Source of the DNA: Isoetes taiwanensis
Lineage: Eukaryota > Streptophyta > Lycopodiopsida > Isoetales > Isoetaceae
NCBI GenBank assembly: GCA_021234155.1
Contig: JAJEKV010000032.1
Location: forward strand, 14,462,283 to 14,526,282
Direction of reading: 5' to 3'
Length of the DNA: 64,000 bases
Within the stretch, counting starts at the first letter, position 1. Every line of letters starts with the position of its first letter. This document shows positions 42,001 to 52,498 of the stretch, in pieces. The notes under the pieces are model-generated. The model made no database searches. It was given only the letters and a program-made list of their open reading frames with translations, and was not told where the DNA came from. The translations under genes and the position numbers were made by a program.

Positions 42001-44605
42001 TTTACTGGTTTTTGTGTTGCGCAGGGTTGCAGATCCAAGAGTTTTTAGATCTCTCTTTGGGGAAGTTCTGAGAAGATGTTTTTCACCTTAGACTATGTGT
42101 GGGCTCGTTTATGAGGTGTTTTTTGTAGTATTGACTCTTATGTTGAGACTTTTATTTACATGAGAATCTGCAATGGCAAAGCAGGTTTAAGCATGTTCCC
42201 CATGCATTTCATTAAGAGCCAATAGCTCCCCATTGCATGTATCACAAGCTGTACAAGGAATTCTACTTTGTGCGGACAACCCATGTGCACTTTGACAATG
42301 TTCGGGCTGTCCATCTGGGCTGTAAGTAATGGTTGTAGTTTATGGAGCTGTGTATGCCGTTTTATCAGTGCATTTTGAGTATTTTAGGGTGTGCAAGCTT
42401 GTCAAAATTCTTCTAAATAAATCCTCTTGATCAGTTTAATCCTTTGAATCATTGGTGCTCCTTTTTTCCAGTTAACATTTTTATGTTTTCTCCCACCAGT
42501 TTGATCATTTGAATCATTGGTGCTATTTATTTCCAGTTAATATTTCATGCATACTCTCACCTAGGTAACAGTTTGTGTTACTCCCATTTATAACTACGTG
42601 TCTAGCGCAAGACTCAACACAGCACTGTCCTCGTACCATTTGCACTGGCTAAGTGTATACCCATACACAACCTTGCATTTCCCTTGAACAGTAACCTTAC
42701 TTGCCATTGCTTGCATTTTCAAGGCCTTGGTATTCTAGTTGGCCTTTATAGTCCTTTTTTACTTGATTAGTAGTCTTGCTGTTCTTGTCCTTGGTAGTAG
42801 ATGCATTTTTAGCTTGTAGACTTTGTCTAGGTATGTGTCGATCTTACCTTTTTGTACAGTCTCACATGGTATACCTTGTTGTCTAATGCCCATCCAATGC
42901 CTTCCTTTGTTATTTGGCCATTTTTTGCATGCCATTTTTGCTGGTTCCATGCTATTTTGATGTTCCTTATGGAACTATTGCCATTAGTTGTTACAATCTT
43001 CTTTGCAATTTATAGTCTGTATGACCCATGCAATGCATTATTATGTAGCTATCTTCGGAATTCTCATTGTTCATCACTTTGCTCGGCAAATTGTTTGATT
43101 TATTGGCTTCCCTCTATATAGCTAGTAATCTCATTTTTCTTGTCACAAAGTGCCTTCTCCTTCATGTCTTTTCCACCCGTATCTTGCCTAGGTATCCTTT
43201 AGATTTAATGCTCTTAGTGTTACACTTCCTCCCTTGATCGTATAGTTAGGTGGCATCTCGTCTTATTTGTGCTCCTGGCTATGCTCGTATTCTCTGAGTT
43301 CATCTGCATTATTGGGTTTGCCACTCTCGGTTTTCTGGCGCTTATTTGGATGACTATTGAAGTTGTAGAGCTTTCGTTTTCACTAACTGTGCTTAGGTTA
43401 TAAGTCATACTCTATTGTGTGCACTCCCTTGCATTTCTTTTTAGAGAATAGATGTTTGAACCCATATCCCAAGTTGCCTTTTTCTCGGAGTGTTTTCGTC
43501 ACATAGGGTTTGTTTTCCCTCTTATGCTTGTTTTCTATCACATATTTGGAGGGCACCGGCTTTGTGGTTTCTAGACCATTCGCTCTAGTTGCATTATCCT
43601 TTGAGTCACACATTTGGGGGATTGTCCTTTAGGTTTTAAACTATGGACGATGTTTTGCCGGATGTTATCGACTTTAGTTGTGTAAATGTGGTGAAAAGCT
43701 CATTTGCAGGTTTGGACCTATGATTTGGTGAATCTCAGCTTGTTGCACACTGGTCGGTCCCATTTGTGTGAGTCCTTTGTGTGAGTTCGGTTGCTTACTT
43801 TTGCCAACTTCTCAGGTTTATTGTGGTGTTTTCAGGCCTTAGGTTTGCATTGTTTGATTCTCTTCTCGAATTTATGAGTTTCGGCGTTTCCATTTGAATT
43901 TCATAGGGTGTATATATTTGTTAGCTTAGGACTATATAGTGTTTCGATGTTTCCATTTGAATTTCATAGGGTGGATATATTTGTTAGCTCAGGACTATAT
44001 AGTGGCATCGTTGCATCGGTTGGTCGGCGTATGAGTGGCATACTCGGATGTCTTGTGACTTAATATGCTTAGGATTGCATCTTCAAGGACCCTTGAATGA
44101 GGAGTTTGCTTTGTCCATGGAAGTTTGAAGTTGTTAAGCTCAATAGTTTGATTGCTTGCTCTTATGTCCTTGCTCATTTACTTGTTGGTAGAGCGCTTCA
44201 TATCCTCTTTTAACGTCGTTAGTTGTTTAAATCTCTTTTAGCGTTGTTAGTTGTTTAAATCCGCCTTTGTGCCTCATGCTCTCAATTTTTGCACCCAAAC
44301 TCGTGTTCCGTCTTTCTCTGTTCCTTTGCATTAAGTGTGGCATAGAACCCTTTCTCTTGTAGGCCTTGTTCAGTTGTTTGGCTTGAGTGCTTATAAGACA
44401 ACCTTCATGCCGATGCTTTCTTGCTTAGATTTGGTCGTTAGACTTTGTTTAGCTTTAGAGTTTAGAAATGAGTCTTGCTCTTTTGTGGCCCTCTATCCAC
44501 GTCATCAAGGTTGCGTTAGGAGTGTTCGTGGCTTCCTCATCTTGTAGAGGTGGTGATGTGGTCATTGTCTGGTAGATTCTGGTACTTTTCTCTGCCTCTT
44601 TTTTC
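39095..44605. other. Low-coding T/G-rich block with degenerate internal duplications
   Basis: Apart from the MITE at 40,572-41,434, no gene is recognisable in either strand over 5.5 kb. Imperfect local duplications are common: about 42,430-42,480 against 42,500-42,550 (AATCATTGGTGCT), 41,590-41,740 against 41,760-41,860, and a 63-bp tandem pair at about 43,877-44,002. The plus strand is T-rich with few C, consistent with an old element mutated by deamination. Confidence 0.5.
40572..41434. mobile_element. 863-bp Mutator-type MITE, 9-bp TSD TAATTTTTA
   Basis: TIRs of about 48 bp start GGGAAAATTATAAAAATACC on the left and GGGCAAATTGTAAAAATACC on the right (reverse complement). They are flanked by a perfect 9-bp duplication, TAATTTTTA at 40,563-40,571 and 41,435-41,443. 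A 9-bp duplication with long TIRs is typical of Mutator-like elements. The TIR itself is self-complementary (AAAATACCCCAATATTTTGG). No coding sequence is inside; a 37-bp tandem duplication occurs near 40,945-41,010. Confidence 0.88.
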
Positions 44606-45605
44606 AGGATGGTTGTTGGTCTGTGTTGGAGTTCAACTAGGCTCTAGAAGTATGATTTATCTGCGTTTCGAGATAAGCAGATAAATCCGCTTCTTGAGGC
44701 TAGTTGATGGGTTCCCTTTAGAGTATTTAAGTCCATTTCCATCTCCTTTCTCGCCATTAGCCGTTCTTGAGCCTCTCCTTCTTAGGTCGCTTGTCCCACC
44801 CTCCCACCCTCATTTTTTTGGGCCTTTTTAGTTAAGTGTTTCCTTGTTTGGTCGATAGTCTCATGCTTTTATGGTTGCTGCGCTTGAGTCCTCGTGTGCT
44901 GACCGATGGTTGTCGTGCCAAGTATCGATATTTGTAATGCTTCCCTTTTCATGATTGATAGTCTTTTTCTGGCGTGCCTTTGTTTTCTAGTCTTTCGTCC
45001 ATTAATGAATTTGGTGTTGTTGTGATGGTCCTTGTGCTAGCGAGAGTTTGGCCCTCGTGCTAGTTAGCGAGTCCAGTTATGGATGTGGTGGGGGACCTCG
45101 TGCCATGTGTGTTCGCCCTCGTGCCTGAGATTTGGTGGCCCTCGTGGTTGGGTTAGGGCCCTCATGTCCGGTGGTTGTCGCATTTGGTGGTTTTCGCAGG
45201 TTACAGGTCGAGGTCAATTGGCATGGTTCGTGATTGGTCGGCTTGTAGATGGATGGCCTTGTAGGCATGAGGCGCCTCATGGAGTTGGGTGGTTGTTCGG
45301 ATGAGTGAAGGTTTCTCTCCAGTTTGATGGACTCTTATGTGGTTGGGGTCATTGTTTTGTGACCAACGGAGTGGTCGGTTTAAAGTTTTTTTCATTATCA
45401 CCTTGTAGTCCACTATACAAGTTTGTCATGGTATTAGATTATATTTGTACACCCAAAAAGGCCAGTGGGCATGAGGGATTTTGTTTGAAGTGTTCTAAGA
45501 ATATGATGTACATTGTCATTTTGGAATAAAAAGGAGGGCTCCTATGGCTCATTCATTCACAGGATGGTTGTTGGTATGTGTTGGAGTTCAACTAGGCTCT
45601 AGAAG
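44606..45605. repeat. 46-bp direct repeats and right 150-bp repeat copy
   Basis: CAGGATGGTTGTTGGTCTGT (to GGCTCTAGAAG) at about 44,606-44,651 recurs at about 45,560-45,605 with one base change. The right copy of the 150-bp repeat starts immediately after the first (44,648). Between them, 44,804-45,559 has no gene. This arrangement suggests an inserted terminal repeat with a duplicated host segment; the boundaries are not resolved. Confidence 0.55.
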
Positions 45606-45635
45606 AAAGATATACATTGATTTCAAGTATGAGGT

Positions 45636-46580
45636 GACTCATGCACCTACATACTTCCCAATACATATGTTCCTCTCAGTTCCAGCTTTTGTTGCTTCTA
45701 ATCTTAAAATTTCAAGCATGAACACTCTAACATCAACTAGATCCTGGTTTGAAATATCCACAACCTGCAGTTAACCACACTTTGTCAATAACAGGGTTTG
45801 GTTTGTCTGCTGCATTTGAGTTGACTTACTAGATCAGGCAACAATATATTCACTCCTTTCAAGTACCCCCTCACAAATTTGTGCATAAACGAACATATGG
45901 CAGGGCCACATGAATGACCATCGGTTTGAAGAGGCGTTCTATAAATTTTCACAACATCTGAGGTTGTAAAGCTGAAATTATTGTGTCCAAGCAATTCCAG
46001 GAACCTGCATTCAAAGTTTGTTGTCATTGTGCCACAACAGCAAAATGCAATGAGCAAGCACTAACCTCTCAATATGTCTGCTTCTGTCATGCAAGCCCGA
46101 GCTATCAAAGTGACATATCCCTGGTTTATATCTCTGTGCGAGACACGCGTGGCTTACAATCAGAAAACAGGTCCAGTGATGCAAAAACAAGAGTCCATCA
46201 CAAGCAGGCAAAAACATGTACTGGCACTTATCCAGATTCATATGTTTCCTTATTGTTTTGTAACTATTTGTGTCCTTGGACAATGTCGAGTGAAAAAGAG
46301 GGTCAAAGAAATGAAAGGGATGGCTCATTCCTTGGAGCATCAAGTAGTATTCCATGTATCTGCAAACATATGCATATAATGGCACAATCCTGATGATCAC
46401 AAATCAGATGAAAGTATCACCTTGAGAAGAGGAAGATCAATTGATCATTGAACCACTACGTATCAGCTTCCAAAATTTTGATGTCGGTGGAGCTAATCAC
46501 GACAGTTTCAGTTCCACTCAGCACCACTTCCAAATTGTATTTGGCTTTAGATAGACAGGGACTGCCGAAGCTCTGTCATC
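45636..46580 (-). CDS. Ulp1/C48-type SUMO protease-like gene
   Basis: Exons on the minus strand are read by splice sites. The first (about 46,580-46,425) encodes YNLEVVLSGTETVVISSTDI, then a TAG (46,456-46,458), then WFNDQLI, the usual W-x-ND motif of C48 peptidases. The next (about 46,370-46,067) has HHWTCFLIVSHAC (catalytic His) and HFDSSGLHDRSRHIE (catalytic Asp). The third (46,003-45,834) has RTPLQTDGHSCGPAICSFMH (oxyanion Gln and catalytic Cys). The last (about 45,759-45,636) has VVDISNQDLVDVRVFMLEIL and ends KYVGA. The catalytic triad is intact; only the TAG breaks the model. Ulp1-like genes are recurrent cargo in plant transposons such as Mutator-like elements. It probably removes SUMO or a related modifier. 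Confidence 0.75.
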
Positions 46581-46705
46581 TCTAGTTTTGAACACACACG
46601 AGAACATTTGCTCACAATCCATTCAAATATCTTAAATTGAAAAAGTACAACACATATCATAGAATTTTTTTTACTTATATTGACTTTCAAAGAGTTTTAC
46701 AAGAT

Positions 46706-49618
46706 TCATTTATGAAAATACTTGTCGAGCATTTTCATGCAGTTGCGCGACTCTTCAGAATCCCACATGTTCCACATTTGATGTTCCTTCACATAAGCTG
46801 GCACACTTTCTGCAGCTAGAAGTCCCTCCAGCCATGGTTTGAGTTGCTCCAAAAGGAAATTGGAATCCAACCTGTCGGGGGCAAAACTATTTGGACATAT
46901 CATTGTGTTCGGCTGGTTGGCAGAACCCTTATATCTGCTGTCATCTATCAACAATGTATTTTTCACCTGGTATTTCCAGAATTTCTGGTACACTTTGGAC
47001 AGATCCTTAAGGAAAATTGGCTTATTAACCACTTTTAATTTTGTGTTGGTGCAGTCATCCTGATTCCAAATAAAAAGAAATCTGCCCTTATATTCCTGCA
47101 GCAACTTTCTCACCAACAAGTCAACATTACTCTTAGCCATGCTGGACCACAATGCAATCTCAAATTTTGAAAAATACCATTCTAAGAACTCCTGTAATCC
47201 AGGCCTGGAAACTGCTGCCTTTTGAAGGTTCAATTTCTGGAGGGTCACTTCTGGCTCGGCCGATGTAGGGATCCTCTCTTTCAAGTCATAAAACTTGCCT
47301 AAAACCCCATTAAAATTCAGAACAAGGAGAATTTCAGTTAACCTCTTGGTTTTTTCTTGGTTGAGGTTGTATTGGACTCGTTGAGTAGTCTGCATCTTGT
47401 CCAGGATCCGGGGTTTCTTTGTCAACTTCATCACCTGCATCCGCATTTGGCTCATGTTCACCGAAACGTTTTTCTGGTGAAGGACCCCGTGCAGAATGAA
47501 TCTCAAGGGAATTAATTTCCCCCCCTAAAACAGATGCGCTAGGAATCTCTTCGTGATGGCTTCCAGTTGCAGTAGCATTTATCTCTGTAAAATAATTAAA
47601 ATGAGGAAGACCACAGAAAAATACAAAAAAATAAACATGTATGTGGCATCGATACTTACTTGATACGACTGCATTCAGTTCACTATCCAAATTTCGTTTT
47701 GGAGTTTCCACGCCGTCAGCAGCTGGGATTGACTTAGAAGTATCAAATGGGGTGAATTCTAGGTACAACCGGGAGGTATCTCGCAGTCTCATAACTGATT
47801 GAGGCATGGATAACTGTTGGATATCCTTGGTCTCAAATTTTTGCAATTCTGCAAACACTAAGTCAGTAGACCTGTGACAACATCAGTAAACATTAGTTAA
47901 GGCACTTACTTGTGTCTATTGGTTCTTGTGGGGTAACTCGAACACCAAAAGCCAAAAGCCATGTCTCAACCATAATGTGGGCACAACTGGGGCTGCAGCG
48001 GGTTCTAGAGTGTCTGCAAAACAAATTCAAAATCAATAGAGTCTTTAGACGAGGGTTAGAGATGATAATATTTACCTCAAATGGTGTGATAGACATGGAA
48101 TGTGATACTGGTGACTGTATTCTGCTATCACAACTGGCAACATTTTACCCTCCCATTTCAGATGGACAACCTTCATCACCCTCTTCTTCTGCCTCAGGAA
48201 GCATTGAAAGTGCAGGATCTAAAGGAGTGTCATGACCACTACGCTCAGAAAAAATCTCAAATCTTTGCATTCGAGGTTGCAGCTCCAGCAGTAAGTCTTC
48301 ACATGCCTTTAGCTCAATATCAGTTTCTGCTAGGTCCTTATTTAATTGATTCAGCCCAGGCAACGCTGTACCATTTAGCTCTTCATCCTTTAGTTCACTT
48401 ACAACCCGAAGACCCTCTGCTGCTTTCGGATTTGCTGTCATGATTGATTGCCATCTATGCAAATCAGCTCTAATTTCTGATGCTTTATGCTCCATCAACT
48501 CAATCTTTCTTTTGATATCATTTTTCCTATCCTCGTTTGCTTGCAATCGTTGCTTGCATCTATCAAACCTAGCTGATGTTGCAGCCAACCATTCCTTCAC
48601 AAGTCTGCCATAGTCTGCAAAACAAAACACTACGTATATGTCAGCCTCCTAACATAGTAAGCCCACGTCGATGATGGAAAACCACAATCACACACCACAC
48701 AACACAAAGGTAGTCTCTACACACCATCATATACCACACACCACACAACATATCTTTTGACACGATGCGTGGTAGCAAGGAGTGGTGGGATATTGTCTTG
48801 GTGGTGGTGAAGTGGTGGTGGTGGTGGTGGTGTGTGTGGTGGTGGTGGGGTGTGTGGTGGTGGTGGAGTGTGGCGTGGGACATGGTGGAGTGTTGTGGTG
48901 GGGTGTGGTGTGGTGGAGTGTGGGGTGTGGTGGTGGGGTGTGGTGGTGGTGGAGTGTGGTGGTGGTGGATTGTGGTGTGGGACATGGTGGAGTGTGGTGG
49001 AGTGCGGTGGAGTGTGGTGGTGGTGGTGGAGTGTGGTGGAGTCTGGTGGAGTGTGGTGGTGGTCGTGGAGTGTGGCGGTGGGAGATGGTAGAGTGTAGTG
49101 GTGGGAGATGGTGGGGTGTGGTGTGGGACATGGTGGATGCCAACAACTCACCACTCACCAGACCACACATACCTCATCTATAATTTGGCATCCATTGCAC
49201 GAAATGCCCCACAGCTGGCATTATAGAGACACAACATGACAATACAGCCAACATGATGCAAAATGGTAGTAGACATACCTGATTCTTGAAGTGGATTTGA
49301 TGTTACCTTTTCTGTGTTGATAGAAACAATCTAGGTCAAGCTTGAGATTTTTTTCTGTTGTAACACAACTAATAATTGAACATACCTGCAATGGCATGTT
49401 TTGGTCTCAGAACATTGCTCTGCTTTTCTGTTTTACTGTACAAGAAAATATATGCCTTAATTTTTCAGTTTGAACATAACATTTGGGGGAAAATACCTGT
49501 AGCCAGATTTATTTGGAACTCTGTCACTCCAAAGCTTCTTTAGATCTTCATGGGGCACAATCTCTTGTTTGAGGAGAGATTTCATCGTGTAACCAGTGGC
49601 GTTCAATTCTGACTCCAT
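46706..49618 (-). CDS. Coiled-coil plus NLI/FCP1-like phosphatase gene, multi-exon
   Basis: Exons fit GT..AG with consistent phase: E1 49,618-49,497 (MESELNATGYTMKSLLKQ), E2 49,435-49,386, E3 49,311-49,279 and E4 48,614 to about 48,153 (coiled coil: KRKIELMEHKASEIRADLHR). E5 (HSRTRCSPSCAHIMVETW), E6 (LQKFETKDIQQLSMPQ) and E7 from about 47,586 follow. E7 holds the phosphatase domain: ILLVLNFNGVLGKFY, VSRPGLQEFLEWYF, LWSSMAKSNV, FIWNQDDCT and NTLLIDDSRYK, ending KYFHK. In FCP1/NLI phosphatases the nucleophile is the first Asp of DxDx(T/V), or of DLNG in plant relatives; here it is Asn (LNFNG), so activity is doubtful. One A too many in a homopolymer near 47,355 shifts the frame within E7. The start is 230 bp inside the right TIR. 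Confidence 0.72.
48785..49130 (+). repeat. GTG/TGG minisatellite within an intron
   Basis: Purine-rich GGTGGTGGTGGAGTGTGG-type repeats on the plus strand, CCACCAC on the minus, without a strict period. It lies in the intron between E3 and E4 of the phosphatase-like gene. The long His/Pro- or Gly/Val/Trp-rich frames here are artefacts of the repeat. Confidence 0.9.
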
Positions 49619-49847
49619 TAGGGTTCAATCGGCAAGAAGCGGCAAAAAAACAGAAGAAGATGTGATTATTTCTTAATTCAAAATGAGGGACAATGACGTG
49701 GCATAAAATTCAAAATAACCGACGCTCATTAATTCGCACTCCCACAATCTCCGCTTCGGTACGCTCCACCCGTTTCTACCACAAAGGTGGTGCCAAAATG
49801 TGGCGTCAAAATGCGCGTTTTTTATACACCACAACGTGCTTTTACCC

Positions 49848-50440
49848 ACCTACCAGCTCTTTGTAGTCCCAAGCAAAATATCCTTCCATTCCTCAAAGAT
49901 TTGAGTGACTTTACCTTCATCTTCCTTTTTCAAAAGATCTCCAACATATAAAATTCTTTCTTGGCCATTTTTTCCTATCTTTACCTCCCCTACCTGTTTT
50001 TCATTGCTTGCATTGATTACTAGGATGGGATATAATTGCTTTATGTCTTTCTCTTCCAGTTCTTCTTCTCTGATTGCTCCTTCAGATAAATGTTCAAGTA
50101 GGACATTTTTGCAAAGGGCATCTGCTTCAGCATTCACGTCCCTTGTTACATGTTGCAGCTCCCAGGTCTTGAATCCTGCAAGTTTCTCCATAGTTTTGTC
50201 TCTGAGTATTATCATTTCCTCCTGTTTGGCTTGATATTCACCTGAAATCTGCCTGCAAACTAATGGAGAATCACCAAAGATGACAATGTTAGTTATGCCA
50301 ATATGTTTAACTTCCTGAAGCCCTGCAATAATTGCCTTATATTCAGCCATGTTTGATGTAGTATTGGGATGAATCCTACCAACCTTGGCCAAGAGCCTAC
50401 TGTTTTTGTCTTTCAAAGTAAGAAGGCAAAATTTTCTTGT
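49848..50440 (-). pseudogene. RNase H-like domain N-terminal to the gypsy RT
   Basis: The frame begins with KDKNSRLLAKVGRI near 50,416. It continues NMAEYKAIIAGLQEVKHIGI (catalytic Glu region), IVIFGDSPLVCRQISGEYQA (catalytic Asp), FKTWELQHVTRDVNAEADAL (final Asp) and a linker ending FEEWKDIL. A one-base shift then gives AWDYKELVG, which runs into RT across the 13.8-kb insertion. The 'AEY.A...GL....G....I.GDS.LV' pattern is that of the additional, archaeal/plant-type RNase H of gypsy Tat/Ogre relatives. The first catalytic Asp (FDGA) should lie upstream of 50,420 but the sequence diverges, so the domain is truncated. Confidence 0.78.
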
Positions 50441-51130
50441 GAAGTTGTATTATCTTTTACTGTTAGTGCTGACTTTGCATTTGAGACAACAATGACATTT
50501 CATACTCACCAAAGAAATTTGGCACTAACAGATCATCTCATAGTCTGAAAATTGCAAAATCCATGGCTATCATGACTCAAAGTATTTGTCAAATGATGAA
50601 AGATACACTTCTCGAGATTGCAAAACTTTTTGCATCAAAACAGAGAAATTGAAGGTAGGGGAGGGTGACCTTCCTCCGTTAAAAGACCATTATTGGTGTT
50701 TTTGACGCCCGTTATATGCCATTTTTTTTTTCTCATTTCCGCCTACCACTGAACCTTCATTCGACCAGCTTGTTTCCTTCGTCGGATGCTCCAGAAGCAG
50801 CTCCAGAAGTGGAATCGATTGGAGAACGCGGCTCCGGGCAAGGGACGGTCACCTCGGCCTGTCAAAAACAAGTATTTCGCCTTCCTTCTTTCTTTCTTTT
50901 GAGCGATTTTGAGTTGCTCCATCCTGATAATCTTGATAGGACATATAATTTAGGATTTCGTAGCAATTTGAGCTGCTCCATCTAGACTAGAAAATCTTTG
51001 CCTCCCCTTGCTTCCCATGTATTCTTATAAAGGGAAGGAATCAAGATAAAAATTTGAAGTTGTCTTGGAGATGAGCAAAAATGCTTGATCCTCATGATCT
51101 CCTGCTTGATGTTATACAGAATTGGCAATT
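50441..51130. other. Boundary region, possible host exon near 50,700-50,870
   Basis: Unique sequence right of the gypsy remnant. A plus frame from 50,716 (SSDAPEAAPEVESIGERGSG) or the overlapping MLQKQLQKWNRLENAAPGKG in another frame could be an exon with a donor near 50,870 (aaacaa|gtattt). Neither matches a protein I know. Confidence 0.3.
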
Positions 51131-52498
51131 CATTGGCCGGTCCTGCTCGGAGGCCCAGCTATTTGGACAGTGGGGCTTTTAGCAACATTGATATCTTTTT
51201 GCGCTATTATTGCTGCAGACACTGGTGTTTTTCTTGGAGGAAAGGTAAGCAAGATGGTCTTTGTCGTTATGTGAGCTGTGTTTTTGAGGATCTTTTTGTT
51301 TCTTGATCTCCTGCTTTTTATGTAATACTTTATGGTGTGCTGGAACTATTAAATAGTGATTATATTCTCACACTTATTATGGAAGGCGCATTGAATCAAT
51401 GCCTTCTGTGACAAGAGCTCCCTCTTAATGTATTTGATGAACACAAGTTAACTAGCATCCGTAAAACATGACAGTTTTAGGTTTCCAAGCAACATCTTAC
51501 TTGTATGGCCTATCGGAATAAATTTCTTTGATCAACAATAATATCGCATGCCTTTAGTCGAATTCTTTATATGCAATAAAGCTTGTTTGTTTATCTATTA
51601 TACGTGAGGTTAGCTTATTTTCGGATTTAAGGTGTGACTTTTTAATGGGTTATTGGTAAGACACCTTTATCCATTGTTAGTCCAAAAAAAACTTTGGAGG
51701 GTGCTGCGATGGTAGGTCCGACTTCATCGATTGGTGGTCATTTGTATTACTTGCAAAGTTGTTGCAAATTGGCCTTCTTCTCTTATCAGGTATTGATTGG
51801 TTATGTTAAATAGTTGTTTGCTTCAAAATGATACTCAAGGATGGCAAGGTAATTGTTACATTTCTCATCGTCCCCATTTGTTGGCATATACTTTGTCTAG
51901 TGTTGTAATGGCCTTTAATTTAATGGCATTTCTTTCAAAAGCATTCCTTAGTATCGGTGCACGCCATCAACTTCGAGATGCTCATGGTTGTGCAAATAAA
52001 TTTTCATGTCGGATAATTCTTTGTAATAACTTTTTGTGGTGTGAAATAGTTTTATAATCCATCTTAGTTCTACTAGATAATAATTGTTATACTTGGGTTG
52101 TAAGAAGAGGCAGAAGTTCCTTCATAAAAATATAATGCGATTGCCCAAGATATCATAATGTTGTTTGTTGATGACGGACTTCGGAAACAACCAAAACCTT
52201 AAAGTTTAAAGGATTGATTACCATGACTTGGAAGGAATTTCTTAGCCCACTATTTTCATAGAGCCATGGAACCTTAAGGATTTTATTGATTCATCTTGAA
52301 TGCGAGACAACTTTAATTAGAATATTTTTTTGGTAAGTTACAAATTGTCATGGCAGTAATTCTTGTGTCCTTTGAAGCAGTCGCGGCTGACAATGGGGTC
52401 TTTGGTTTTCATGGCATCACTCTTTGGCGATTTAACCGAGTCTATGATAAAGCGAGACGCTGGGGTGAAAGACAGTGGAAAATTGATCCTTGGTCATG
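51131..52498 (+). pseudogene. Plastid-type CDP-diacylglycerol synthase gene fragment (3 exons)
   Basis: Phosphatidate cytidylyltransferase converts phosphatidate and CTP to CDP-diacylglycerol for phosphatidylglycerol synthesis. Exon a (51,131-51,244) encodes HWPVLLGGPAIWTVGLLATL, then IIAADTGVFLGGK up to |gtaagc. Exon b (about 51,655-51,711) encodes TPLSIVSPKKTLEGAAMVG, where the family has SPKKTWEG. Exon c (52,381-52,498) encodes SLFGDLTESMIKRDAGVKDS and GKLILGHG, the family signature S-x-[LIVM]-K-R-x4-K-D, with Leu in place of the usual Pro of PGHGG. The order and frames match the enzyme's C-terminal half. N-terminal and last exons are not found, and a 4-kb element follows at 53,107, so this is probably a broken or partly copied gene. 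Confidence 0.8.

Larger units (their letters stand above)
36004..49847. mobile_element. 13.8-kb TIR transposon, 4-bp TSD ACCT, with captured and cargo genes
   Basis: The left end is GGGTAAAAGCACGCTGTGGT and the right end (reverse complement) is GGGTAAAAGCACGTTGTGGT. The flanks are ACCT at 36,000-36,003 and 49,848-49,851. Removing the element plus one ACCT restores the gypsy reading KELVG-VDRTVCEF, proving both borders. A 4-bp duplication that is not TTAA, together with a large Cys-containing HTH transposase, is compatible with the Sola superfamily; this name is tentative. Inside are a transposase-like exon, kinesin-12 exons fused to the transposase 3' part, a 5.9-kb low-coding block, an Ulp1 protease and a phosphatase-like gene. 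The transposase core is missing, so this copy would need a helper. Confidence 0.9.
23165..50440 (-). mobile_element. Ty3/gypsy pol (minus), split by two nested DNA transposons
   Basis: Pol domains occur on the minus strand in three blocks: 50,440-49,848 (RNase H-like), 36,003-34,934 (RT plus start of RNase H) and 24,724-23,165 (rest of RNase H and integrase). The two gaps are exactly a hAT element and a 13.8-kb TIR element. Removing each, with one copy of its target-site duplication, restores an expected protein context: KELVG joins VDRTVCEFEI, and KIWSDTK joins the EKSAAALIF region. About 3.2 kb of original pol remains. Gag, protease and a paired LTR are missing, and scattered frameshifts show the copy is dead. 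Confidence 0.85.

Noticed and set aside
48765-49183. Long Gly/Val/Trp- and His/Pro-rich frames
   Set aside because: They arise from the GTG/TGG minisatellite in every frame and lie in an intron of the phosphatase-like gene.
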